Shown: positions 33,983-42,972, counted from the stretch's first letter. The stretch is DNA of 47,267 nucleotides from Streptomyces sp. NP-1717 (GCF_022695985.1 NZ_JAAPBF010000036.1:1-47267); one strand, 5' to 3'. A program made the numbers and translations. The notes: generated by a model from the letters alone, not told the origin.

Positions 33983-35629
33983 ATGCTGTCTTCCGTACGT
34001 CGATCACCCCTGCTTTCCGCCCTGTACAAACCCCCTCGTCCCCAGTCATCCGCACCACGTCCCGGGCGCCGCCGGCGCGGCAGGGCACCGGCCGCCGGAC
34101 TCGCCGCCGCGGCCCTGCTGTTCACCAGTGCGTGCACGGTCGCCAACAGCGACACCGGCGGCGACATCGGCGCGGCCGGCGGCAACACCCTGCGGATCGT
34201 GCTCGATCAGGAGCCACCGACCCTGGAACCCTGCGAGTCCTCACTCGCGTCGACCGGTGTCGTGGTCCGCTCCAACGTCACCGAACCACTCGTCGAGCGG
34301 GACCCCGACTCCGGCGAACTCCAGCCGCTGCTCGCCACCGGCTGGCGGCAGACGGCGCCCACCACCTGGAGTTTCGACACCCGACCCGGTGTCACCTTCC
34401 AGAACGGGCAGAAGTTCACGGCCGAGGACGCCGCGTTCTCCATCGACCGCGCGGTCAACTCCGACCTCTCCTGCAATGTCGACGGCTATGTCTTCGACGA
34501 CTCGGGAGTCGAGGTACGCGCCACCAGCGACACGACCCTGACGGTCACCACCGCGAAGCCCGACCCGATCCTCCCCCTGCGGCTGAGCTTCATCGAGATC
34601 GTCCCGCGCACGACCAGCACCGAGGCCAAGGTCAGGCAGCCGGTCGGCACCGGCCCGTACGCCATCCGCGGCTGGCAGACCGGTGTGTCCATCACGCTCG
34701 ACCGCAACGACACGTACTGGGGGAAGGCGCCCGCGTTCGCCCGTGCCCGCTACGTATGGCGGTCCGAACCGAGCGTACGCGCCGCGATGATCACCAAGGG
34801 CGAGGCCGACCTCGCGACCGCTCTCGACCCGCAGGACGCCACCGAGGAGAACTCGGTCGCCTACCCGAACAACGAGACGACGGCGCTGCGGCTCGACGGC
34901 CGGGAGGCCCCCCTCGACGACATACGTGTCCGCAAGGCCATCGACATGGTCATCGACCGGCAGTCCATCTCCGAGACCCTCTTCGGCGAACTCGGCGAGC
35001 CCGCCGCGCAACTCGTCCCGAAGGGTGTGGTGGGCTTCAACGACGGCCTCACCCCGACGGAGCCCGACCTCAAGGCCGCCCGCGCACTCGTCAAGGCGGC
35101 GGCGGCCGACGGCGCACCCGTCGACCGGAAGATCACCCTGGTCGCGCGCAACGGGCAGTTCCCCCGGGTCGCCGAGACCGCCGAGGCGCTCCAGTACCAG
35201 ATGGCGCGGCTCGGGCTGAACGTCAAGATCCTCATGACCGACACCGCCGCGCACCTCCAGTACCAACTGCGGCCCCTGCCCGAGAACGTCGGACCGATCG
35301 CGCTGCTGATCATGCACGGCAACCAGGCGGGCGACGCGGCGTTCACCGCCAGCCAGTACCTGCTCAGCGGCAGCCCCCAGTCGACCTTCGGGACACCGGA
35401 GCTGGACCGGCGGGTCGCGGCGGCGACCGCGCTGGCCGGCGAGAAGCGCCAGAAAGCCTTCGCCGAGGTGTTCGCCTACCAGAACGAGGCCGTCGCGCAG
35501 TACGTCCATCTCGCGCACATGCGCGGACTGCTCGGTCTGTCGTCGTCGGTGCGCTACGAGCCCAACTCCGCCACCGGTGACGAACTGAGACTGGCCGCGG
35601 TCAGCCGCGCCGGGGGAAAGAGCCGCTGA
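33983..35629 (+). CDS. ABC transporter substrate-binding lipoprotein (Opp/Dpp, SBP family 5)
   Basis: A 548-residue protein. An unusually long basic N-terminus (residues 1-38) precedes a hydrophobic signal (AAGLAAAALLFTSAC); the Cys fits a lipoprotein anchor, although the lipobox is loose. Family 5 binding-protein elements follow: LRIVLDQEPPTLEP, EPLVERDPDSGELQPLLATGW, FQNGQKFTAEDAAFSIDRAV, PVGTGPYAIRGWQTGVSITLDRNDTYWG and VRKAIDMVIDRQSISETLF. The family name implies peptides, but members also carry oligosaccharides, and the neighbours here are sugar-diacid enzymes. It is first of an operon of four transport genes; the next ATG is 1 nt after its stop. Confidence 0.92.
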   Translation: MLSSVRRSPLLSALYKPPRPQSSAPRPGRRRRGRAPAAGLAAAALLFTSACTVANSDTGGDIGAAGGNTLRIVLDQEPPTLEPCESSLASTGVVVRSNVTEPLVERDPDSGELQPLLATGWRQTAPTTWSFDTRPGVTFQNGQKFTAEDAAFSIDRAVNSDLSCNVDGYVFDDSGVEVRATSDTTLTVTTAKPDPILPLRLSFIEIVPRTTSTEAKVRQPVGTGPYAIRGWQTGVSITLDRNDTYWGKAPAFARARYVWRSEPSVRAAMITKGEADLATALDPQDATEENSVAYPNNETTALRLDGREAPLDDIRVRKAIDMVIDRQSISETLFGELGEPAAQLVPKGVVGFNDGLTPTEPDLKAARALVKAAAADGAPVDRKITLVARNGQFPRVAETAEALQYQMARLGLNVKILMTDTAAHLQYQLRPLPENVGPIALLIMHGNQAGDAAFTASQYLLSGSPQSTFGTPELDRRVAAATALAGEKRQKAFAEVFAYQNEAVAQYVHLAHMRGLLGLSSSVRYEPNSATGDELRLAAVSRAGGKSR

Positions 35630-35630
35630 C

Positions 35631-36560
35631 ATGACGACCTTCCTGCGCAAACGGATCATATCGAGCGCGATCCCGCTGGTCTTCGTGGTGTTCGGCGTCT
35701 TCTGCCTGGCACGGCTGACCGGCAACCCCGTCAACCTCTACCTGCCGCTCAGCGCCACTCCCGACCAACGCGCCGCGTTCTCCGCCGAGCACGGCTTCGA
35801 CCAGTCGATCGGCGCCCAGCTCTGGGACTACCTCGGCCAAGTGGTACGCCTCGACTTCGGTACGTCGCTGCGCACCGGGCAGTCGGCCGCCGACATGGCA
35901 CTGACCGCCTTCCCCGCGACGCTCCAGCTCGCGGCCGTCACGATGGTCATCGCCGCGCTGGGCGCGATCCTCATCGGAAGCCTCGCCGCCTACCGCCCGA
36001 ACTCCGTCGCCGACCGGATCGCCAGCTTCCTGGCGATGGCCGCGGCCAGCATCCCGGACTTCTGGTTCGCCATCACCGGCGTACTGATCTTCGGCGTGAA
36101 CCTGGCCCTGCTCCCCACCTCCGGCGTCTCCGGCGGGCCCGAGGTATGGGTGCTGCCCATCGCCACCCTGCTGATCCGCCCGTTCGGCGTGCTCGTCCAG
36201 GTGGTCCGGGGAGCCATGGTCGCCGCGCTCTCCGCGCCGTACGTCAAAGTGGCCCGCAGCAAGGGCGCCGGCGAGAAGCGGGTCATCTTCGGTCACGCCC
36301 TGCGCAACGCGATCACCCCCGCCCTCACCGTCGCCGGCGACCTCACGATCGGCCTCGTCAACGGAGCGGTGGTCGTCGAGACGATCTTCGGCTGGCCGGG
36401 CATCGGCAAACTCATGATCGACTCGATTCTCCAGCGGGACTTCGCCGTTCTCCAGGCGGCCGTCCTGCTGACGGCCCTGACGATCTTCGCCCTGAACATC
36501 CTCATCGACGTCTGCTACGCGCTGCTCGACCCGCGCGTACGACAGGCAGTACCGGCGTGA
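35631..36560 (+). CDS. ABC transporter permease, DppB/OppB type
   Basis: A 309-residue protein with six membrane helices. Its ends are typical of DppB: start FLRKRIISSAIPLVFVVFGVFCLARLTGNPVNLYLP and end LNILIDVCYALLDPRVR. The EAA-loop equivalent is VKVARSKGAGEKRVIFGHALRNAITPALTVAG, with GAVVVETIFGWPGIGKLM after it. It forms the translocation pore with the permease half of the next gene. Confidence 0.95.
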   Translation: MTTFLRKRIISSAIPLVFVVFGVFCLARLTGNPVNLYLPLSATPDQRAAFSAEHGFDQSIGAQLWDYLGQVVRLDFGTSLRTGQSAADMALTAFPATLQLAAVTMVIAALGAILIGSLAAYRPNSVADRIASFLAMAAASIPDFWFAITGVLIFGVNLALLPTSGVSGGPEVWVLPIATLLIRPFGVLVQVVRGAMVAALSAPYVKVARSKGAGEKRVIFGHALRNAITPALTVAGDLTIGLVNGAVVVETIFGWPGIGKLMIDSILQRDFAVLQAAVLLTALTIFALNILIDVCYALLDPRVRQAVPA

Positions 36561-36574
36561 CCGAAGGAGCCACG

Positions 36575-38605
36575 ATGACCACCACCGTCACCGCCACCGC
36601 CGACCCACCCACCGGTACCGCCACGCCCGGCACCCGGCCACCACGCTGGTGGACGCTCCTCGGCAAGGACCGGATCGCGGCCGTCGCCGCCGTACTGCTC
36701 GGACTCGTCTTCCTGGTCGCGCTGTTCGGCCCCCTGCTGATCGGCGACCGCGCCACACGGCAGGACCTGGCCGCCTCGCTGCGCCCGCCCTCCTTCGACC
36801 ACGGCTTCTACGGACTGCTCGGCACGGACGTCCTCGGCCGCAGCGTGCTGGCCCGGCTGATCGAGGCGGCCTCGACGACCCTGTCCGTCGCCGTGCCGGC
36901 GGTGGCGTGCTCACTGGTGATCGGCTCCGCGATCGGCATGTGGGCGAGCTACCGGGGCGGTTGGCGGGAGAGCGCCGCGATGCGGGTCGCCGATGTGATC
37001 CTCAGCTTCCCCTCCCTGCTGCTCGCGGTCGTCGTCCTCTACGTCTTCGCGCCCAGCGCCACCAACATCGTGCTGATCCTCGCGCTCGCCCGCATCCCGG
37101 TCTATCTGCGGACCGCGCGAGCCGAGGGCGCCGAACTCAGGAGCCGCCTCTTCGTCGACGCGGCACGGACGTTCGGCACCGGCACCTGGCCTACGATCTA
37201 CCGGCACATCCTGCCGATCGCCATGCCGACGCTCCTGACGGTCGCCACCCTCGACTTCTGCTTCGTCATGCTGACCGAGTCGTCGCTGAGTTTCCTCGGC
37301 ATCGGCATCCAGCCGCCCGACATCAGCTGGGGACTGATGGTCGCCCAAGGGCGTCAGTACCTCCAGACGGCCTGGTGGATCGCGGTACTGCCCGGACTCG
37401 CCATCGTCCTGACCACCGTGTCCGCCACGGTGCTGGCCGCCTGGGTACGGCTGGCGACGGACCCCGCGCAGCGCTGGCGCCTGACGCTGCCGAGGAAGAA
37501 GCGCCAGGAGCCGGCCGCGAGCGACGGCATGGAGCCGCCGGCCCGGCCGGTGTCCGCCCCGGCGAAGAAGCCCGAGGCGTCCGAAGCGGCGCGGCCCGAC
37601 GGCGCGGTCGGCGAGGACGGCGGGAGCCGTCGCGCGCTGGAGGTCGAGCGCCTCAGCGTCGACCTGCGTACGCCCTCCGGCACCGTCCGCGCCCTGGACT
37701 CCGTCGGCTTCACCCTCGACAAGGGACGCACCCTCGCGCTGCTCGGCGAGTCCGGCTGCGGCAAGTCGATGACCGCGCAGTCGATCGCCGGACTGCTGGA
37801 GCCCGTCGCCGACGTGGTCGGCGGAGCGATCCGCGTCGGCGGCACCGACGTGCTGCGGCTGGGCGCCACGGCGCGCAAGCGGCTCGCCGGACCGGTGCTG
37901 TCGATCGTCTTCCAGGACGCGCTCACCGCCATGAACCCCGTACAGACCGTGGGCAGACAGCTCGGCGAGCCGTTCCGTATCCATCGCGGTCTGTCCAGGC
38001 GTCAGGCGAGGGAGAAGGCGATCGAGCTGATGGAGATCGTCGGCATCCCCGAACCCCGCGCCCGCGCCCGCTCGTACCCGCACCAGTTCTCCGGCGGTAT
38101 GCGCCAGCGGCTGCTCATCGCGATGGCCGTCGCGCTCGGCCCCGACGTACTGATCGCCGACGAACCGACCACCGCGCTCGACGTCACCGTCCAGGCGCAG
38201 ATCATGCAGTTGCTGCGGGATCTCCAAGCCGAGCGCGACATGGCGGTCCTGCTGATCACCCATGACCTCGCCGTGGTCTCCGAACGCGCCGACGACGTCG
38301 CGATCATGTACGCGGGCAACGTGGTGGAGACCGGTCCGGTACGTGAGGTGTTCGCGAATCCCCGCCACCCCTACACGAAGGGCCTGCTCGACTCCGTACC
38401 CGAACACGCCGAGCGGGGCGGCCCGTTGCCCGCCGTACCCGGCAGCCCGCCCGAACTGAGCGCGGTGCCGCCGGGCTGCGTCTTCCAGGCGCGCTGCCCG
38501 CTCGCCAGGGAACGCTGCGCCGAGGAACGGCCCCGCCTCGTGACCGACGACGGGACGGGCCGCGCGGTCGCCTGTCACTTCTCCGAGGAGCTCACCCGTG
38601 TCTGA
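36575..38605 (+). CDS. Fused ABC transporter permease (DppC-type) and ATPase (DppD-type)
   Basis: A 676-residue fusion. Residues about 25-295 are a DppC-like permease (GTDVLGRSVLARLIEA, ADVILSFPSLLLAVVV, SLSFLGIGIQPPDISWGLMVA). A Pro/Ala/Lys-rich linker of about 50 residues follows. The ATPase half has Walker A GESGCGKSMT near residue 391, signature FSGGMRQRL near 505, Walker B DVLIADEPTTALD near 523, and the Opp-type Cys-rich C-terminal motif (CVFQARCPLARERCAEERP). The ATG at 36575 follows GAAGGAG; a GTG at 36557 overlapping the previous stop is an alternative. Such fusions occur in other actinobacteria. Confidence 0.93.
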   Translation: MTTTVTATADPPTGTATPGTRPPRWWTLLGKDRIAAVAAVLLGLVFLVALFGPLLIGDRATRQDLAASLRPPSFDHGFYGLLGTDVLGRSVLARLIEAASTTLSVAVPAVACSLVIGSAIGMWASYRGGWRESAAMRVADVILSFPSLLLAVVVLYVFAPSATNIVLILALARIPVYLRTARAEGAELRSRLFVDAARTFGTGTWPTIYRHILPIAMPTLLTVATLDFCFVMLTESSLSFLGIGIQPPDISWGLMVAQGRQYLQTAWWIAVLPGLAIVLTTVSATVLAAWVRLATDPAQRWRLTLPRKKRQEPAASDGMEPPARPVSAPAKKPEASEAARPDGAVGEDGGSRRALEVERLSVDLRTPSGTVRALDSVGFTLDKGRTLALLGESGCGKSMTAQSIAGLLEPVADVVGGAIRVGGTDVLRLGATARKRLAGPVLSIVFQDALTAMNPVQTVGRQLGEPFRIHRGLSRRQAREKAIELMEIVGIPEPRARARSYPHQFSGGMRQRLLIAMAVALGPDVLIADEPTTALDVTVQAQIMQLLRDLQAERDMAVLLITHDLAVVSERADDVAIMYAGNVVETGPVREVFANPRHPYTKGLLDSVPEHAERGGPLPAVPGSPPELSAVPPGCVFQARCPLARERCAEERPRLVTDDGTGRAVACHFSEELTRV

Positions 38606-39719
38606 GAACACCATTTCCGGCGCTTCCCGGGCTTCCGGCACCTCCGCGGCTTCCGGGACCTCCGCGGCGACGTCCGCGCCGCTGCTGGAAGTCACCGGCG
38701 TGCGGAAGACCTTCCGCGTCCCGCGCAACGCCGCCGGACACAACAGGCTGACCGCGCTGGACGGCGTCGACCTGCGCCTCGGCCGGGGCGAGACGCTCGG
38801 GGTGGTGGGCGAGTCCGGCTGCGGCAAGTCCACCCTGGCCCGGGTGCTGCTCCTGCTGGAGCGGCCGGACGCGGGGACCGTACGCTTCGACGGGACCGAC
38901 CCCTTCTCCCTGAAGAAGAAGGAACTGCTGGCCTGGCGCCGGCGGGTGCAGATGGTGTTCCAGGACCCGTTCGCCTCGCTCAACGCGCGGATGTCCGCGG
39001 CCGACATCATCGGCGAACCGTGGCGCACCCACCGGGACGTGGCACCCACCGCGCGGGCGCGGGAGACCCGGGTACGCGAACTGCTGGACCTCGTCGGACT
39101 GCGCGCGGGGGACGCCTTCCGCCACCCGAACGAATTCTCCGGCGGGCAGCGCCAACGGCTCGGCATCGCACGCGCGTTGGCGCTTGACCCCGATCTGATC
39201 GTGTGCGACGAGCCGGTGTCCGCACTGGACCTGTCGGTACAGGCACAGGTGCTCAACCTGCTCTCCGATCTCCAGCAACGGCTCCAGGTTTCCTACGTGT
39301 TCATCTCCCACGACCTGTCGGTGGTCCGGCACGTCGCGGACCGGGTGTCCGTGATGTACCTCGGCAAGGTCATCGAACACGGCGCCACCGAGGACGTGTT
39401 CGACCGGCCGGTCCACCCGTACACCTCTGCCCTCATGTCGGCGGCCCCCGCGCTGGACGTCTCCGGCGCCCCGCCACGCGGCGACCGCGTCCTGCTGAAG
39501 GGGGAGATCCCCTCGCCGCTCGACCCGCCGTCGGGCTGCCGGTTCCGTACCCGCTGCCCGCGCGCGGTCGACAGGTGCGCCGAGGAGGCCCCGCCGGTAC
39601 ATGTGCGTGACGGTTCGCACGAGGGCCTGTGCCACTTCCCGCTGAACGGGGAGCCACTGGGCGCCGGGCCGGTGAGTGGCGGGGGAGCGGTGGCCGGCCC
39701 GGCATCGGCGGACAGGTGA
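38598..39719 (+). CDS. ABC transporter ATP-binding protein, DppF/OppF type
   Basis: A 373-residue ATPase. After a low-complexity Ser/Ala/Gly/Thr N-terminus (residues 7-27, an SGTSAA-like repeat) come Walker A GESGCGKSTL, MVFQDPFASLNARM (Q-loop), [15 protein letters not shown], Walker B DLIVCDEPVSALD, the FISHDLSVVRHV switch His and the C-terminal Opp Cys motif (CRFRTRCPRAVDRCAEEAP). It overlaps the fused permease-ATPase gene by 8 nt and is the second ATPase of a heterodimeric importer motor. Confidence 0.95.
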   Translation: MSENTISGASRASGTSAASGTSAATSAPLLEVTGVRKTFRVPRNAAGHNRLTALDGVDLRLGRGETLGVVGESGCGKSTLARVLLLLERPDAGTVRFDGTDPFSLKKKELLAWRRRVQMVFQDPFASLNARMSAADIIGEPWRTHRDVAPTARARETRVRELLDLVGLRAGDAFRHPNEFSGGQRQRLGIARALALDPDLIVCDEPVSALDLSVQAQVLNLLSDLQQRLQVSYVFISHDLSVVRHVADRVSVMYLGKVIEHGATEDVFDRPVHPYTSALMSAAPALDVSGAPPRGDRVLLKGEIPSPLDPPSGCRFRTRCPRAVDRCAEEAPPVHVRDGSHEGLCHFPLNGEPLGAGPVSGGGAVAGPASADR

Positions 39720-40429
39720 GCCTGCCGGTATTCGCCCTGCTCTCCGCGGTCGTCCTGCTGGGCACGGTGTTCCAGGTGTCGATCGGCTTCGGTCTCGGGC
39801 TGCTCGCCGCCCCGGTGATCGCGCTGGTCGCGCCCGGCCTCGTCCCCGTGGTGCTGCTGCTCTCCACCGCGGTCACGGCCTCGGTACTGCTGCTGGACGG
39901 CGCCCATGTGAACCTCCGCGGAGCGGGGTGGGCGCTGCTCGGCCGGGTACCTGGCGTGATCGCGGGCGCTGCGCTGGTGGCCCTGCTGCCCGCGCGGTGG
40001 CTGGCGCTGTGCGTCGCCGCCGTGGTCGTGGTGGGTGTCGTCGCCAGTGTCCGCGGCTTCCGGCCGACGCCGACCCGGCGCGCCGTGGCGCTGGCGGGGA
40101 TGGCGTCGGGACTGATGGGTACGGCGACCTCCATCGGAGGCCCGCCGATGGCCCTGGTCTGGCAGCGGATGACGGGGCCGGAGCTGCGCTCCACGATGAG
40201 CGGGTTCTTCCTCGCCGGCTCCCTGATGAGCCTGGTCGCGCTCGCGGCTGTCGGCGCGGTGCACGCCGACAGCCTGCGCCACTCGGCCCTGCTGGCCCCG
40301 GCCGCCGCCGCGGGCGTACTGCTGGCGCGCCCACTGTCCGACAAGCTGAACGTCGGCCGGGCCAGAGCCGTCGCGACGGTGCTGGCGGTGGCGGGCGCCG
40401 TGCTGCTGACGGTGCGTCAGTTCGTCTGA
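39716..40429 (+). CDS. TauE/SafE-family sulfite/organic-anion permease
   Basis: A 237-residue membrane protein with about seven or eight hydrophobic helices. It has the two-fold TauE/SafE pattern: VFQVSIGFGLGLLAAPVIALVAP in the first half and GMASGLMGTATSIGGPPMALVW in the second. Family members export or import sulfur-containing or other organic anions. The GTG at 39716 overlaps the ATPase stop (GTGA), so it is the last gene of the transporter operon. Its coupling to a sugar-acid importer hints at an organic anion substrate or efflux of an intermediate, which is inferred only from position. Confidence 0.9.
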   Translation: MSLPVFALLSAVVLLGTVFQVSIGFGLGLLAAPVIALVAPGLVPVVLLLSTAVTASVLLLDGAHVNLRGAGWALLGRVPGVIAGAALVALLPARWLALCVAAVVVVGVVASVRGFRPTPTRRAVALAGMASGLMGTATSIGGPPMALVWQRMTGPELRSTMSGFFLAGSLMSLVALAAVGAVHADSLRHSALLAPAAAAGVLLARPLSDKLNVGRARAVATVLAVAGAVLLTVRQFV

Positions 40430-40459
40430 TGCCGAAGGGGTGACCGTCCGGTGCCGTAC

Positions 40460-41446
40460 TCAGCTTCCGCCGCGTACCACGTTCGTCAGGGGCTCGCCCC
40501 TGGCCAGCCGGCCGATGTTGTCGGCGATCTCGTGCGCCCTGTGGGTGAACGTCTCCTGGGTGTGGCCGGAGTGGTGCGGCGTCATCACGACGTTGTCGAG
40601 CGTGTGGAACGGGCGGGTGCAGCCGCGCGCACCGTCCCCGTCCTTGGGGTGGCTCCACCACACGTCCAGCCCCGCGCCGCCGATCCGCCGCCCGGACAGC
40701 GCGTCGAACAGCGCGTCCTCGTCGACCAGGGGGCCGCGCGCCACGTTGATCAGCAGGGCGTGCGGGCGCATCAGGGCGAGTCGCGCCGCGCCGATCAGTC
40801 CGGTCGTGGCAGCCGACAGCGGCACGGTCAGCACGACGACGTCCGAGCCCGCCAGCAGGTCGTCGAGCCCGTCCTCGCCGTCAACCCGGTCCAGTCGCAG
40901 GTCACTCGGCAGCGGCGCCCGCGGATCGCGCCGTACCGCACGGGCCCTCATGCCCAGCGCGGTCGTCGCCCGCACCACCTGCCGGCCGATCTCGCCGAGC
41001 CCGACGACCCCGACCGTACGGCCGGCGAGCGTGGTGCCCAGGGCGACGCCGGGGTCCACGGCGACCGACTCCCAGGTCCCCTCGCGCATCAGCCGGTCCG
41101 CGCGCGGCACGCGGCGGGAGAGCATCAGCGTCGTCATCACGACGTGTTCCGCGATGGAGGGGCCGTGGTGGAAGGTGTTGCACACGGCGGTGCCGGGCGG
41201 GAGCGCGTCCATCGCGATCCGGTCGTACCCGGCGCCGGTGACGTGCACCAGCCGCAGCCGCCCGGCGGTGGCGGCCACGGGGGCGGTCAGCCGGGACGCC
41301 ACCAGTACGTCGGCGGCGGGCAGGCGGAGCATGACGTCGGCGTCCGGTCGGCCGGCGAGGAACTCCCAGTCGTGACCGTCCGTGCCGCCACGGGTCAGCT
41401 CGTCGGAGAACCGGGTGAGGATGGGGTCGGTCAGGACGATTCTCAT
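40460..41446 (-). CDS. D-isomer-specific 2-hydroxyacid dehydrogenase, second copy
   Basis: A 328-residue enzyme. LRLVHVTGAGYDRIAMDAL is the substrate-side segment; RTVGVVGLGEIGRQVVRATTALGM binds NAD(P). LINVARGPLVDEDALF and GAGLDVWW cover the Arg and the usual Glu region, and MTPHHSGHTQET holds the catalytic His. In the Glu region the common ALDVF-x-E-P is GLDVWWSHP, so the Glu is not obvious. AGGAGG precedes the ATG at 41446. It follows the glucarate dehydratase gene by 43 nt on the same strand, so the two form an operon. Confidence 0.9.
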   Translation of the reverse strand: MRIVLTDPILTRFSDELTRGGTDGHDWEFLAGRPDADVMLRLPAADVLVASRLTAPVAATAGRLRLVHVTGAGYDRIAMDALPPGTAVCNTFHHGPSIAEHVVMTTLMLSRRVPRADRLMREGTWESVAVDPGVALGTTLAGRTVGVVGLGEIGRQVVRATTALGMRARAVRRDPRAPLPSDLRLDRVDGEDGLDDLLAGSDVVVLTVPLSAATTGLIGAARLALMRPHALLINVARGPLVDEDALFDALSGRRIGGAGLDVWWSHPKDGDGARGCTRPFHTLDNVVMTPHHSGHTQETFTHRAHEIADNIGRLARGEPLTNVVRGGS

Positions 41447-41489
41447 GACGCCTCCTGACCGGCCGTTCGGCGCCGGGCGGTCGGCACGG

Positions 41490-42839
41490 TCACCATCGCG
41501 GCGGGGTCGGGTCGAAGGCCGGTTCGGTGGTACGGCGGTAGTACCCGGTGTCGTCGCGCTGACGGATACCGCACGCGAGGTACTGCTCGTGCAGCCTGGC
41601 CAGGGCGTCGCGGTCGAGTTCGACCCCCAGCCCCGGTGCGGTGGGTACGGCCACCGAGCCGTTGCGGAAGGCCAGCGCGCCGGGCACGACGACGTCCTCT
41701 TCGGGGCTCTTCCACGGCCAGTGCGTGTCACAGGCGTAGTTGAGGTTGGGGGTGGCCGCCGCCAGATGCGTCATCGCGGCGAGGCTGATGCCCAGATGCG
41801 AGTTGGAGTGCATCGACAGCCCGAGCCCGAAGGTGTCGCAGACCCCGGCGAGGGTACGGGAGCGGCCCAGACCGCCCCAGAAGTGGTGGTCGGAGAGGAC
41901 CACTTGCACCGCGTCCTGCGCGACGGCGGGCTTGAGCTGGTCGAAGGCCACCACACACATGTTGGTGGCGAGCGGCATCGGCACCTCACGCGCGACCCTG
42001 GCCATCGCGTCGATCTCGGCGGTCGGGTCCTCCAGGTACTCGATCACACCGCCGAGTTCCTTGCCGACGCGGATCGATGTCTCCACGCTCCAGGCGGCGT
42101 TGGGATCGATCCGCAGCGGGTGGCCGGGGAAGGCACGGCGCAGGGCCCTGATCGCCTCGACCTCTTCCTCGGGCGGAAACACACCGCCCTTGAGCTTGAT
42201 CGCGGTGAAGCCGTACTCGTCGATCATCCGCCGTGCCTGCGCGACCAGTTGGTCCGGATCGAGCGCGGCGCCCCACTCGTCGGGCTCCGCACCCGGATGC
42301 CCCGCCCACTTGTAGAAGAGGTAGGCGCTGTAGTCGACACGGTCCCTGACGGCTCCGCCGAGGAGGTCGCTCACCGGCCGTCCGAGCGCCTTGCCCTGGA
42401 TGTCGAGACACGCCACTTCGAACGGCGACAGCACACGGTCGGCGGTGCGGCTCCCCGTGACCATGCCGCTCATGCCGTGGCCGCCCTTGCCGGTGTCGGC
42501 GGCCAGGACCACCGCGATACGGCGGGCGATCTCCTGGACGTGCCAGACGTCTACCCCGGTCAGCTCGGCGGCCGCGAGCCGCAGCCGCTCGAGGTGGGCC
42601 AGGTCGCCGTACGTCTCGCCGAGCCCGAGCAGCCCGGATTCGGTGACGACCTCGACGACGGCCCGCAGTGCGAACGGTTCATGGACGCCGACGGTGTTGA
42701 GCAGTGGCGGATCACGGAACGCGACGGGCGTGACACGTATGTCCTTGATCCGGTGCGGCTCGTTGTTCTGTGGGTCGCGCACCCTGGGACCTCCGGTGGA
42801 TACGACGGGCGGTAGCCGTCGGCGTGCATGGGCTGTCAC
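41490..42839 (-). CDS. gudD: Glucarate dehydratase (enolase superfamily)
   Basis: A 449-residue protein of standard GudD length. Family landmarks are FRDPPLLNTVGVHEPFALRAVVEV, GLGETYGD, FTAIKLKGGVFPPEEEVEAI (KxK general base), RIDPNAAWSVETSI and YLEDPTAEID (metal ligands), ATNMCVVAFDQL, DHHFWGGLGRSR and the catalytic His segment SMHSNSHLGIS. It dehydrates D-glucarate to 5-dehydro-4-deoxyglucarate, the substrate of the KdgD at 32655-33575. The GTG at 42839 is used. A TAGACA-containing regulatory sequence lies about 30 bp upstream. Confidence 0.94.
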   Translation of the reverse strand: MTAHARRRLPPVVSTGGPRVRDPQNNEPHRIKDIRVTPVAFRDPPLLNTVGVHEPFALRAVVEVVTESGLLGLGETYGDLAHLERLRLAAAELTGVDVWHVQEIARRIAVVLAADTGKGGHGMSGMVTGSRTADRVLSPFEVACLDIQGKALGRPVSDLLGGAVRDRVDYSAYLFYKWAGHPGAEPDEWGAALDPDQLVAQARRMIDEYGFTAIKLKGGVFPPEEEVEAIRALRRAFPGHPLRIDPNAAWSVETSIRVGKELGGVIEYLEDPTAEIDAMARVAREVPMPLATNMCVVAFDQLKPAVAQDAVQVVLSDHHFWGGLGRSRTLAGVCDTFGLGLSMHSNSHLGISLAAMTHLAAATPNLNYACDTHWPWKSPEEDVVVPGALAFRNGSVAVPTAPGLGVELDRDALARLHEQYLACGIRQRDDTGYYRRTTEPAFDPTPPRW

Positions 42840-42862
42840 CGCACCCTAACCCTCTTCCGTCC

Positions 42863-42888
42863 ACATGTGTAGACAGCACCCACAAATG
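42863..42888. promoter_or_regulatory. Candidate regulatory site upstream of gudD
   Basis: ACATGTGTAGAC (42863-42874) matches 10 of 12 bases of the half-site GCATTTGTAGAC derived from 33893-33927. CCACAAATG (42880-42888) resembles the opposite half, but with changed order and spacing. TAGACAGC is shared exactly with 33923-33930. The site lies in the 133-bp gap between gudD and a divergent GNAT gene. Confidence 0.5.
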
Positions 42889-42972
42889 AAAACGCGATCC
42901 GCCTGGAGCCCGGGTCCCGGCCGTTCGGAAACCAGGTGCGCACCAGCGGGGCGGTGGTGTGTGATCGGGCGC

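Noticed and set aside
36911..39256. A 781-codon open frame on the minus strand across the ABC transporter genes
   Set aside because: It is antisense to well-supported permease and ATPase domains and is Arg/Gly/Val-rich low-information sequence typical of shadow frames.
33983..39719. Reading the ABC importer firmly as a peptide or nickel transporter
   Set aside because: The family name alone does not set the substrate, and the surrounding sugar-diacid genes argue for keeping it open.
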